DNA from: Diphasiastrum complanatum
Taxonomy: Eukaryota; Streptophyta; Lycopodiopsida; Lycopodiales; Lycopodiaceae
Direction of reading: 5' to 3'
Length of the DNA: 64,000 nucleotides
Assembly: GCA_029204225.1 (NCBI GenBank)
Contig: CM055102.1
Location: 12,071,939 to 12,135,938 of the forward strand
Under the pieces are notes generated by a model, which was not told where the DNA came from, made no database searches, and worked only from the letters and a program-made list of their open reading frames with translations. Position numbers and translations under genes: made by a program. Numbering within the stretch: position 1 is the first letter of the stretch; each line of letters opens with the position of its first letter. Shown here piece after piece: positions 22,634-33,275 of the stretch.

Positions 22634-23760
22634 AAGACTTCCAATTTTGGCAAATAAATTTTGTGGATAATAAGCACCTGGTTTTACAGAAGCGAACAAA
22701 AATCCACGCTTTTCCAAGTGCCAAGCGGAAGACATCAACGGTGTTGCAGTGCAACAGATTAAAGGTGGATAATGTTAGCCGATTCTCTAGTGCCGAGCCA
22801 AGCTGAAGACACAAGTTATCTCTCACCCATGACCGAGGAGGTCTCAGAAGGAAGAGAGCAGAAGAAGCTGAGAGCCGAGCATGAGAGCCAAGGAAATACT
22901 ACCTAGGAAGACAATGAGTAACTATGTGAGCCTACATGGTGTATCCCAAAGAAGGAATGACCATGTAGGAGCTAGTAATGTTTTCTAGGCATTGTAAATA
23001 GAGGTAGACCCCCCTTAAATTAGTTAGAGTGAGCCACCTTTTGATGGTGACCTTTAGTGGAAGGGCAAATTCCACATGTAATTCTAATTTAGTGGAATTG
23101 CCACATGGGCTCCACATGAGCAACCTTCTTGCTTATTTAAGGCCCCCCTCTCTTGTGAGGGAGCTTTTGATTGTATTGTCAAGTTCTCTTGAGCAAATAA
23201 AGAGGATCCTCCACGAGTTCTTGATGATAGCTTAGCTCCTTGTTCATGGCAATGATCTTGAGTGATATTTCTATGAGCATGCTTGATTCCTTTGCATTGT
23301 GGATTAACTAGGTTCTTGTTTCTTGTTTAGTTGTGGATTAGCATTCAGTTCTTGCTTTTGGAATCTTGTAGTAATCAGCATTCAAGTAAACTAGATAGGC
23401 TGGTTTGTCGCATAGATCTTGCATACTCCCTTACAGCCAGTTATTGATTGTTCTTGAGTAATCTAAGCATCAAGTGATGAGTATTTCTTGATTCTTAGAT
23501 TGTTAAAATGCTGCTAGGAATCTTGTTTCTTGTTTCTTGAATCTTGTTTTCAGTAGCTAATCTAGTTTTTGATCGTTTTCTGATTTAGTAGTTAGTAGTA
23601 GGATCACTCTCTGCGCTGAACGTTGATCTTCTTGAGCTGTAGATGGTTACGTGGCTGGTTTCTTGCATGTAGCTGAGTATCCGATTTGAGTTACCCACTG
23701 ACAGGCTGAGAATACGTAATGAAACCTGAGTAACGCTTCTGCTCTGTAACAGTTCTAATA
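22634..23760 (+). other. Non-coding stretch, possible LTR
   Basis: The segment around 22930-23250 has LTR-like regulatory features: CTTATTTAAGGC (TATA-like) at ~23130 and AAATAAAGAGG (poly(A)-signal-like) at ~23196. No second copy exists in the window, so an LTR cannot be proved. No genes are seen. Confidence 0.3.
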
Positions 23761-23841
23761 AGAAGAGGAACCACTAAGAACCGTAATAACAGAAGTAAGT
23801 AATCCAAGAAAAGAAAAGAGATAAAAAACAAAAGAAAAAAC

Positions 23842-23872
23842 GTGTTCACAGATTCAGTGAATCTGTGAACAC
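23842..23872. repeat. Perfect 31-bp palindrome
   Basis: The arm GTGTTCACAGATTCA, one spacer base at 23857, then its exact complement. A telomere-like CTAGGGTTAGGGTT follows at about 23880-23893. DNA from here to 24405 shows no supported gene. Confidence 0.9.
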
Positions 23873-24405
23873 TTATTAACTAGGGTTAGGGTTGCCTCGG
23901 GATCACAAACCACAACAACCACTGTTGGAATGTCTTTGCATACGAGGATTCCGACTAAGCTCAAATGGAGTCGATCTGTCGGATAAGGCTACTATCTCAA
24001 GCCGCGATCAATCATCCTCCGAGTACAGATAGCTACTGCTAATTTGACAATGAATTTATGAAGAGTAAACAATGTCTAATGATAGCTAAAAATAAATCTA
24101 CTTGTAAAATTGAACAAGCATCACAACATTTGCAAATTGCGCATTGAGCAGAAAAAGATATACTCGTCTATATTATCAGAATCGAGTTTACAACAGGGTT
24201 GCTTTCTTGAGCACTATCTATTTCCTAGATCAGTGCGTCGACGTGATAGAGGTATTCTCTTCTCACGAAAGGAACTAGCTACTGCTAGATCTATCTTGCT
24301 TCCTTGATACGCACCTCACTAAGTGTTGCATTTTCTTTTTTTGTGTGTATATGTGTATATGTCTCTGATCCAATACATATATTATGGTGGATTAGAATAC
24401 AAGAT

Positions 24406-24778
24406 TGATTAGCTAAGTTTAAGCTAAGCATCCATTTAAGTACGTTTCTATTGATGTTGCATGGCGGCGGTGGATCGTGGTAGTTTGGAAAACTTCACGC
24501 CTGAGTCGATAGTTCATCCTCATCCTGGAGTGTCGGTCTAACCTGAAATGTGGCAAAAAAGCCAAAAAAGCCCAAGGTTGGCTGAAAACAAAATCTTGGG
24601 TCATTTTAGACCTATTGTCGCATTTTATCAAAATGTGAAAAACACAAAAAATGCGAACCGTGCAAAAAATAGTTCAAATATGCAGACTGTGCAAAAACTA
24701 GTTAAAATATGCAACAGTCCAAAAAAAAATACAAGGAAAAATACTAAGGCTTTAAAATAGAAACTCAATGTCTCTTCA
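24406..24778 (-). repeat. Solo LTR-like copy, inverted relative to 28615-29001
   Basis: On the + strand it runs TGATTAGCTAAG to CTCTTCA, with TG/CA ends. Its complement matches the sequence that follows the + strand copia tail at 28615. The flanks AAGAT and AGAAT are an imperfect 5-bp duplication. No internal region is attached. Confidence 0.65.
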
Positions 24779-24817
24779 AGAATAGCCTAGATTGAGCAGG
24801 AAACCAAATTAGAATAC

Positions 24818-25066
24818 ATGTTGACTGATAAAGAGTCGTATGATCGAATCAACTCCACAGTTGACTTTTCTAGATATCAGTCTATGTGGTCATGGACTGG
24901 TCGTGTCTGGGTATTAGTCTATGAATTGAAGCTATGTGGTTGTGGACTTTCAGACCAGTGTGTAGCAGCCACATTGTCTCCATCTTCTGGAATGTCAAAT
25001 CTTCAAACATTGTACTTGTCAAACATTGCTAATTTTTTCATTTTTGCTGGTGATATGTCACCATAA
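24818..25066 (+). pseudogene. Leucine-rich-repeat-like fragment
   Basis: The 82-codon frame contains LKLCGCGLSD and, later, GMSNLQTLYLSN, which fit the LxxLxLxxN pattern of plant extracellular LRRs. Only about two repeats are visible; there is no signal peptide, transmembrane segment or kinase nearby. It could be a relic of an LRR receptor gene or a chance match. Confidence 0.35.
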
Positions 25067-25278
25067 AGTCACGCGATGGGCCAATAATGATGCTTAAAAA
25101 GACGATAGCGACGTTTATAGGATTTTTTGTGCAAGTCGTATCCATTGCTAATATATGCATATACGTCACTATGTGTCATTGGTGTGGGAGTGATATTTTT
25201 ATTCTACATTGCTAAAATTTTGTCATCCTACATGGCAATTCTTATAGGGCCCTTTTTAAGGGCAAATTTTCTCTAATA

Positions 25279-25280
<2 letters not shown>

Positions 25281-25333
<53 letters not shown>
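25281..25333. repeat. (CT)n microsatellite
   Basis: About 26 CT units, interrupted once near the end by CTTT. Confidence 0.95.
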
Positions 25334-27355
25334 ATGATAGACTATTTTATTAGTCCTTTTAATACTCATGAATTATGGTAATATATCTAATAAGAACTTC
25401 CTATAGTTTTGTGAATATAATAATTGAATAATTATGCTTTGAACTTGGTGAAAAGAGTACCAAGCCTACCTTAAAATCTTGATATGACCTTGTAACAAGA
25501 GTACCAGGCATATTCAAAATTATTGATATAAATCTAATTAATTTAGCTCCAAAAATGCTTAGATATTATTATTATTTTTATTTGGTGAAACTAAGTCTTT
25601 AAAATAAGTTAGGTTTAGCTCTTAAATTAGTAAAGGACTAGAATCAAGAATGCTTATCTAAACTATTTTAGGTATAGGTATTCTTGACATTTCAAGCTAG
25701 CTTTCATTACCATGGCCATATAATTTTCTTCAATATGGAAAAAGTTTAATGTGGTCAGTCATAGCTACAATGCATAGAAACTAGCAAATTGAGTACCTAT
25801 TGAGAGTGTAACAAAATACAATGAATTAATCTAGCCACTTGTCGTATATAAAAAAAAATTGGTGAGATATTCTACTCAAGAAATCGTCAAAAAACTTCCA
25901 CCATATAGTGTTCACAACACACTCCAATAATGATTCATACAATATTTTGCCATTTCAATCATGTCTCAAAGTTTGTTATTGTGCCTTGCTTAGCATTTTA
26001 TTTTTTTAATGTCTTAGAAAAACAGACTTGAAATAAATTGTTATCCTACAAAGTTGAAAGCCAATATTCTTTGTATTGACTCTTGCAAATATGAAACAAC
26101 ATCCTAGTTTGTTTATTTTGATAATATATATAGCAAATTAGTTCACACTGATATAGGATCCAATCATGGTAGTGACTAGAAAGAATCATATACCACATGC
26201 TAGAGAAAATCCTACTTTATATCTAAGATATGAATATGTTGGAGATGGCCCTATGATAATTCCTACATATCGAATTTCACTAGATCTTGTGCCTTACCTT
26301 TTTCTTTACAAGAACAAATTTTCATTAACCTTTATGCATACAATCCAATACAATCAAAATATATGGGGGGTCAAATTGTAACTAACAATCTAAATAAATG
26401 AGCAAATGCTCTATGGTCATTCATAATTTGTGTTTGAGATTCAATTGGTGAATCTCTTACCATTCATTGTGATGCAGGGGGTCTATACTTCTTGATTCTT
26501 GATATGTGAACAATAAATGACATTGTATCTAGATTTTTTTATACAAACTTTACATGGGATATCATTTGATTTTTTATCATTTTTTTACTTTTGTCCTTGC
26601 AACTTGTGATATTTGGTAGTTAAGTCAACAAAAATGTTTGCAACTATAAACTTATTATGATGCATTGCAATATATATGCCCTTAATCTAATCATTACTAA
26701 TTTATAGGGAAAAACATCAAAATATGAATATTTTGAAATATGAAAAAGTTTAGTCCTTCATGCAATTAGATTTGTGCTATTCATATCTAATATTTTTTAA
26801 AACATAAAGAGCATAGATTTGAAGTTAATAACTTGCATGGCATATTTTTTTTGGTAAGGTATATAATAGTACGTGTAACTACAAAGGTAAGATGAAAACA
26901 CAAAACTCATGAGAGAATCTTAAATGTTGTAAGATTCTGGGTATGACAATTACTTCTTATCATTTGTACGAATACACTCTGTATGATCTATGATTGATTC
27001 TGATACTGTTCTGTTTGCGTCACACACATTTCTCACGTCTTACTGAATTTCAATTACTCTAACATGTATTTTCAGGCGACACCAGCAAGTAACAATTCTG
27101 ACTAATGGGTGCAGGGAATTAGCCGAAGCTGTTAAGCATAACTTTTAGCAGAACTTCCTTCAATTCTGAATGAGCTATGTGTTCAGATAATGAGATTGTT
27201 TAATGTTTTGTTTTGTTTGCTTCCTGCGATAAGAACTAATACTCCGTGTTTGATTAAGAAGAATCTTTAGCCAATGTGATTCTGCTTGATGAATCTATTT
27301 GCTAGTTGCCGTTTGTTCTAACTGTTTACCTGATGTCCTTACGCATATTATTTGC
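25334..27355. other. AT-rich non-coding DNA
   Basis: I see no gene, RNA or repeat structure that I can support. The longest ORF (26166-26381) has no recognisable motif. Confidence 0.6.
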
Positions 27356-28614
27356 ATATGCGGCTACCTATGATTTGAAGATCCACATTGTAGACGAGAC
27401 GACAACCTTCTTACATGGTGAGCTAAAAGAGGAGGTCTTCATGGACTAGTCACTAGGTTTTACTTGCGAGTTACTTGCTAACTATGCTTGCAGAATGCAC
27501 ATAAGCATCTATGGACTGAAACAGTCTGCTAGACAGTGGTACAAGAAGAAGGATCACACATTAAGATCCTTAGGCTTCCAACCTATAATAGCTGACTGCA
27601 ACATTTATGTGAAGGTCATAAGTGGACAGATCATCATAGTCAGTGTCTACGTAGATGACATGCTAATTCTATCATAAAGCAACAATCTAATTGCACAGGT
27701 GAAGGTAGATATTCTGAAGCACTACAAAATATAGGACCTAGGAAAAGCCAAATGATATTTGGATTTGCAGATCGACAGAGATCTTCAGGCTGGTCTACAC
27801 CAGTCAAGATACATTCAAAAGATCATTGATGATCTCAACATTGCAGATTGCAAGGGTGTAAATACTCCAATGGTTCCTGGCACAGTATTGACCAATGAAG
27901 ACTATCCCAAAGATGAACCAGAACGACAAGTAATAAAGCACAAGCCTTACAGAAGGCTTATCAATTCTTTGATGTATTTGGCAGACAATACATGACCAGA
28001 CATTGCTTATGCAGTGTTCAGGCTGAGCCAATTCAATATCAATCTAGGCCCAATGCATTGGAAGATCGCCAAGAGAATCCTGCAATATCTGCAGAATACA
28101 AAGAATTATGGCCTATGCTATTGTCGAGATGCAGAATTCAAGATTGAATCATGCAGTGATGCAAGCTAGGTGTCCTGAAAGATGATAGTGAAATCATCTC
28201 AAGAGGATGCACCATAGCAGCCGATGCAGCTGTTATCTGAATCAGCAAAAAGCAGACAATAGCTGCCCAATCATCCTGTGAGCCTAAATATGTTGCTGTA
28301 GCCAAAATGGACAACGAGCTGACATGGCTCAGAAAGTTCCTAGGTGGAGCACTGATGAACCATTGATCCTGCACATGGACAACACCTCTGTTATTCATCT
28401 AACAAAAGACCTAATGTTTCACTCTAGAACGAAGCACATCGCCATCAAGTATCACTTGATCAGGGATTTGGTTGATAAGGACGAGCTGAAGACTGTCTTC
28501 ATACCGACAAAGCAGATGGTAGTTGATATCTTTATGAAGGCATTGGATAAGGAAATGTTTGAAAGACAAAGAGCCAACTTAGGAATCATGAAAATACATG
28601 GTTTAAGAGGGAGC
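27356..28614 (+). pseudogene. Copia RT-RNase H fragment with several stops
   Basis: The frame shows TTFLHGELKEEVFMD (RT, finger/palm), IYGLKQSARQWYKK, a catalytic YVDDMLILS (~27645-27675), DLQIDRDLQAGLHQSRYIQK, YRRLINSLMYLADNT, and in RNase H LHMDNTSVIHLTKD, SRTKHIAIKYHLIRD and VDIFMKALDKEMFERQ. At least five stops interrupt it, and a small shift separates the RNase H end (28324-28617). The 5' half of the element (Gag to integrase) is absent. A polypurine tract TAAGAGGGAGC (28604-28614) leads into the LTR at 28615. Confidence 0.88.
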
Positions 28615-29001
28615 TGAATAAACATTGAGTTTCTATGTTAAAGCCTTATATTTTTTCTAGTATTGTTTTTTAGACTGCTACATATTCTAACTAGATTTTG
28701 CACAGTCTACATATTTGAACTATTTTTCGTACAGTTTACATTTTTTGCATTTTTCGCATTTTGATAAAAGGTGACAATAGGTCTAAAATGACCCAAGATT
28801 TTGTTTTCAGCCAACCTTTGGCTTTTTCAACTTTTTCACCACATACTCAGAAGGCCAACACTTCGGGTTAAACTGACACTCCAGGGTGAGGACAAACTAT
28901 CGGCTTAGGCGTGAAGTTTTTCAAACTACCATGATCCACCGTCGCCATGCAACGTCAACAGAAATGTACTTGAACAGATGCTTAGCTTAAACTTAGCTAA
29001 A
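28615..29001 (+). repeat. LTR of the 27356-28614 copia fragment, 3'-truncated
   Basis: It begins TGAATAAACATTGAG right after the polypurine tract. It matches 24406-24778 in inverse orientation until about 29001, where the sequence switches to the tail of an oppositely oriented copia. Confidence 0.65.
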
Positions 29002-29390
29002 ATCCGCTGCTTCTTGAACAAAGCTTTACTGAGTGGCTTCGTAAAGATATCAACTATCATTTCCTCTGTGGATATCAAGACTGTCTTCAGTATCTTCTTC
29101 TTAACTAACTTCCGAATCACATGATATTTGATTGGATCTTGTGTCAAAAAGGACATTAACAACTTGATCTTTAACTTCACCTTTAATGCAAATAAGGTGG
29201 AATCTCGTGCAAGGTGACCCTCACCATTGCACTTGAAGCATAGGTTTTTCTTATGAGCTTCAGCTTTATCAATGCCACCCTGATGGTTTTTAAAGTTTTT
29301 CTTGGCTTTCTTAGGATTATTGGAATTAGTATGTGTTTCACTAACACATGCCTTAATGTTTGGAACAAATACTTTGGCATGAACCAATTC
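29002..29390 (-). pseudogene. Copia remnant: Gag zinc knuckle joined to RNase H tail
   Basis: On the - strand a CCHC-type knuckle (CFKCNGEGHLARD, last Cys lost) is followed after ~25 residues by DPIKYHVIRKLVKKK, EEMIVDIFTKPLSKALFKKQ, the usual C-terminus of copia RNase H. Everything between (protease, integrase, RT) is missing. The open frame continues into the inverted LTR, so the last ~30 codons are not element coding sequence. It is tail to tail with the copia at 27356-28614. Confidence 0.75.
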
Positions 29391-29429
29391 CCTTAATGTG
29401 AAAAGTCATCCACTGTTACTTTGTTCCGT

Positions 29430-29845
29430 GAAGGAAGAGCCTTAGTATGGTGGGATGACCTAGTTGCAAAAGTCAATCAACCTTGTACATGAGAAGATTT
29501 TTGCATAGTATTTAGGGAAGACTTCCTACCACTATTAGATGACTATGAACATTTTCAAAAATTGAGTCATATAACAATGAATAAAGGTTTGGAACAATTT
29601 ATTCAAGATTTTCATGAGTACTTGAATCCACTTTATAGTGATATTCCACTTAAGGTACAAATGTTAATGCCATATTGATGGGTTACCAAAAGATTATCAA
29701 GTGGATGTTCATAGGAACCATCCAAAAATCCTAGAGGATGCTATTAGGGCTGCAAAGTTTTTTGATGACACACCTAAGCCACCTAGGGGTCAACAGCCTA
29801 ATGAGTAGAAAAAAGGTTTTCAATCTAAGAGAAAGGATAACTTAC
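29430..29845 (+). pseudogene. Ty3/gypsy Gag fragment, + strand
   Basis: Reading through a few stops gives EGRALVWWDDLVAKV, TWEDFC-like and FREDFLPLLDDYEHFQKLS, then HEYLNPLYSDIPLK and DAIRAAKFFDDTP. This is the core pattern of plant gypsy Gag (retrotransposon gag domain). Its own N-terminus is not upstream but appears to be on the other strand at 29845-30073, which points to an inversion. Confidence 0.7.
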
Positions 29846-30073
29846 CATTTGCAAGTTCTTGTCTTTCTTCTCTCCCTTAAACAAATTTATGGGAGGTGGA
29901 ACTACATGCTTCTTCTGGTTGGCTAACCTAGACTCCAAGTCTTGGTTCTTTTGATTAGTTTCAAGAAGCTGTTTATTAGTGGCTTGAATTTGTTGGTATA
30001 AAAGTTCAAGAGCTTGTGCCACATTGGATGGGTTTGATAAATCAAAAGTTGGGTTATCATTGGTTTGATCCAT
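29846..30073 (-). pseudogene. Gypsy Gag N-terminus, - strand
   Basis: It begins MDQTNDNPTFDLSNPSN and has a Gln-rich helix (LLYQQIQATNKQLLETNQK) and PPPINLFKGEKKDKN, which resembles the 'KFxGxRDPxxA' entry to gypsy Gag. It stops where the + strand Gag fragment ends, with the two reading toward each other. Confidence 0.55.
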
Positions 30074-30674
30074 TGGTGTTGCTTGTGTGTTTTCCTATTA
30101 TGCAAATATAGCAACAAGGGCTCAAATTAGATTGATAGAAATGCTTTAATTCTTACATCCAATGCAAATAAAAAGCATTTTACTTCTATTCATTCAATCT
30201 TATTGTTTGTAAGCTCAATCCAAGCCTACTATTTGCAAGCTCAATCCAAGCTTAAGAGAACAACAACAACAAGCTACCTTTGCCTTAATCCAAGACAAAA
30301 ATGAAAAAAAAAATTATTTATGTAACCTTCCTTTAACTAAATCCAAGCTAATGTTTACATAAAGATCCCAATCCAATTCCATTTCTGTGAGAAATTGGCA
30401 AAAATCTAGCTTGGTATTTTTTGTGATAGAAGTTTGTAAGTGAATCACTTCCCACATGTGTGAGTGAGAGTTGGAAGTGATTGAATGCATGTAGTAGTGT
30501 GTTTTTGCCATAGTATCAAAGATAGATCTTGAATCTCAATCTAGTCTTGATCTTGGTGCATCTACACACCTTAGGAGATCACAAGTACATGTTGTAGACA
30601 GTCCACACGTGTGAAATCAACAATTTTCATTTGTCATAGAAACCAAAAATTTCACATTTCTCACTATTCTAGAC
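30074..30674. other. Non-coding DNA with a degenerate copia PBS-like site
   Basis: TTTTTGCCA then TAGTATCAAAGATAGATC at about 30500-30525 resembles an LTR end followed by a mutated PBS. TCCACACGTGTGAAATC at about 30602 recalls the palindrome in the copia leaders. An old copia leader is likely, but no coding part remains. Confidence 0.4.
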
Positions 30675-31005
30675 TCCAAATCCATGAAACTACTGTCTGG
30701 AAATGGAAATTCAATGAAGGTTTATGAAAACTTCAATTTTCAAATCTGATTTTCAGATTTACAGGTCTGAAAATCAGAATTTCATAATGACAAAAAACAA
30801 AACTTCAAAACTTGTTTTATGCACAAAGTTACACTACCATTCCCTTCCTACATTGCCATCTACATGAAACTAGGAGATAGAAAGGTGTAACTAATGAAGT
30901 TTGGATGAAAACTTCACTTTTTCAGATCTGATTTTCAGATTTACAGGTCTGAAAAACAGAATTTCAAAATGAAAATCAGAACTTCAAACGCTGCCTTTAT
31001 GCAAA
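30675..31005. repeat. Two diverged tandem repeats (~180 bp), each with a hairpin
   Basis: Each unit contains CATGAAACTA, an AAAACTTCA segment and a hairpin. The first hairpin has perfect 13-bp arms TCTGATTTTCAGA (30745-30757) and complement (30766-30778). The second (30927-30939 and 30948-30960) has one mismatch. The loop TTTACAGG is the same in both. Confidence 0.75.
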
Positions 31006-31749
31006 AAACACTAGTTTTGATCAAAAACACAAGCTAGAATCAATCTTTTTCCAAAAAAAAAATTGTGGATGTAGAGGAAGACTTCCTCTAACCATTCACA
31101 AATACTTTTCCGAAAAGGTTTAGCCCACATTCATCTTCTCTAATTACAATAAAAAATCAACCCCTAAACAATTCTATAAGCATCACTACCACAATTACAA
31201 TGACTTGATTTGATATGACTTACTAATTGAAAAATTGTAAAACATCACACTCACCCCTCGCCAAGAGTTTCCAAAGTGTGATTATTGACCCATTTTTCAT
31301 CCTCCATGTGTCCTACACACAGCTCGTCCAATGCAAGTCCGCTATCTTGCCCAATGGCTGGCACCACCTCATACTTCCATCACTTGTGACCGCCAATATG
31401 TGTGTACCTCCAAGCTAGCCCATATTTTCCTTCGAACGAGAAATTTTCAAGCTACAGATGCATGTGTCAATGCAACTATCACTTGACTCGACACTGTCAC
31501 TACCGATTGGTTGGTTCAAACCCCAAGACTTGAACCTGATTATGAGAATTTTTCACCCGTAATCGACATATCATGCCCACCTCTCACCTATGATTGCTTG
31601 CCCTCTCAAAATTGTTGCCAATGATGAGTAGTCATAATGCCAAATTGCACTTTTGTCGCCAAAACTAGCTTTCTCCACGCAATTTCACTGTTATTCATCC
31701 CCATACTGCATTTAATGCTTCCAAACACCAAGTTACCCTGTCAGAAGTA
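31006..31749. other. Unassigned DNA
   Basis: No gene is supported on either strand. It may include the left end of the 31.7-38.7 kb composite element, but I could not find a terminal inverted repeat. Confidence 0.5.
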
Positions 31750-32697
31750 AGTAATAATGATTTCAAGGCAATGCCGCCTTGTAGCAGGTTTCATCAGCCA
31801 AAAATTGCCTTCCTCTGTATTAGGAAAGACTTCTATTCCTTTTTAATCGTATAATATAAGATCTGCATCCTGAGCAACCTGAAAGGCTGTTAAGGCAGGA
31901 GCAGCTTGCTTTTGAGGGCCCTCGATCTCAGGTGCAATGCTTACACCATTCAAAAAATAGGTTCTGATTAACTCTTGTCAAAATCTATATACATCGTCAG
32001 GAGTATACGGCTCAAGAGTGAACTGTCATCACAAAACACGAGAATCAGTAAATTACAAACAATGACAGTAAAAAGATATAAATTAGAATGAAAGGAACTA
32101 CAAATGAGCAGAATATTACTTTTTCAAAATCTACATCTACTTGTAAATTATACCACTCAAAAAATAACTTTGTATTGTACAGGACGAACCATGCACAACT
32201 AAAAGCGTCGTTTTGCTGTACACGCTACATATATAGAACGAAAATTAGTAATATTATGATATGACGATAGATTTGAACTAAAGAAAGAATACATGCATAT
32301 CAGAGATAAATTGAATATACCTTGAGTGAGCTAATGGTTATTTCTCCAATTGAAATTGCCATTGTCGGTATTTCCCGAACGACATCATGAAGTAGAGAAT
32401 CAAATTGGCCTTGTATTGGTTATAATGGTCAGAATCAAAACAAACTTGGGCAGGATCGTATGGAATTCTTACAAAAAGATTATGTATGGGAGCAGAAAAA
32501 AAAGTAGAAACAATATTTACAGATTTCTCTGTTATTTTGTCGAGCTCCTTTTGGGTAATCAACACTTTTGGTGAAGAAATCTGCTGAGGAGCTGGACGAA
32601 TAACATGATGAGGAAGAGGTGAAGATTCTCGATCTGAATTAGATTCTCCAGCATCTAACTTAGATCTCAGGACGATCCTGGGTCTCATGGCTGGGAT
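31750..32697 (-). pseudogene. Downstream exons of the H3-like transcription unit; weak Ulp1-protease-like motif
   Basis: On the - strand, exon a (to ~32321) begins MRPRIVLRSKLD and is in frame with the end of the H3-like ORF, separated by one TGA. It ends at a donor AAG|GTATAT. Exon b (32224-32120, 35 codons) lies between a TATATGTAG acceptor and a GTAATA donor. It contains VQQNDAFSCAWFVLYNTKLF, which resembles the Q-x-N-x-x-DCG-x-FV block around the catalytic Cys of Ulp1/C48 proteases, though DCG has become SCA. Exon c starts at 32022 after ATGACAG with FTLEPYTPDDVYRF and runs, with two stops, to NFWLMKPATRRH. Exons b and c keep frame across the splice. No catalytic His was found, so the protease idea is tentative. 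Confidence 0.4.
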
Positions 32698-32727
32698 AAC
32701 TCTAGGAGGAAGGAAAGAAATTGGCCT

Positions 32728-33275
32728 TCAAGATCCAGCCTTCTTGGGGACAAGCTGCTTCCTCTTCCTCCTAGAGGTAGTCAGCAAGTTGGTTCTATCT
32801 AGAGACAGGTCTCTGGAGGTGCTGGCTTTATCAACATGTAGACCAGAAAAACGGTCTCGAAGCCTTCTGAGAATGACGAAATCTTTTGGCATGATGGTGA
32901 CACACTTACCATGCACTGCCAAAAGACAAGCATCCTCAAAAAATTGGACAGAAAATCTTCTGCAGCACCTTGTAAGGCTTGCATGGCTGTCACGACAAAA
33001 CGAACATCTAGCCCAAGTGACAGAGTGACATTCCTTACAGATCGGCCAAAAGGAGCTCTAGGGATCAACAATTCAGTTGATCTTTAGAGTTTTCTAATCT
33101 CTCTCAGCCAGACCTGCTTTCTGCCACGTCTACGGCCAGCACTAGGGGGAACACAGACATGGGATGGCTGTACAGTGGTTATGGAATGGGCAGTGGATTT
33201 GGTCCTTGCCATCATTCTTAGAAGAAGAAAATTGACAAAAAAAAGTTTGAACAAAAGCAAAGGGGATGAAAACAA
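32728..33275 (-). pseudogene. Histone H3-like (CENH3-like) gene, intronless, one stop and one frameshift
   Basis: The - strand frame opens MARTKSTAHS, a variant of the H3 N-terminal ARTK. It then reads GRRRGRKQVWLREIRK in place of the usual arginine-rich entry to the fold. Histone-fold blocks follow in order: STELLIPRAPF, a loop ending LDVRF, ALQGAAEDFL, then FEDACLLAVHGKCVTIMPKDF and LRRLRDRF. LLIP, AAED and KDF are commoner in CENH3 than in canonical H3. Lys9 is not preserved. A TAA at 33084-33086 interrupts just before STELLIP. A one-base loss in an A-run at 32938-32943 shifts the frame before FEDA. A ~43-residue basic tail (SRRKRKQLVPKKAG) not found in canonical H3 precedes a TGA at 32728. 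No intron is visible, unlike typical plant CENH3 genes. Confidence 0.75.

Noticed and set aside
23880-23893. Interstitial telomere repeat
   Set aside because: Only two GGGTTA units; too short to support a telomeric origin.
26166-26381. 71-codon + strand ORF
   Set aside because: No motif, isolated in AT-rich DNA.
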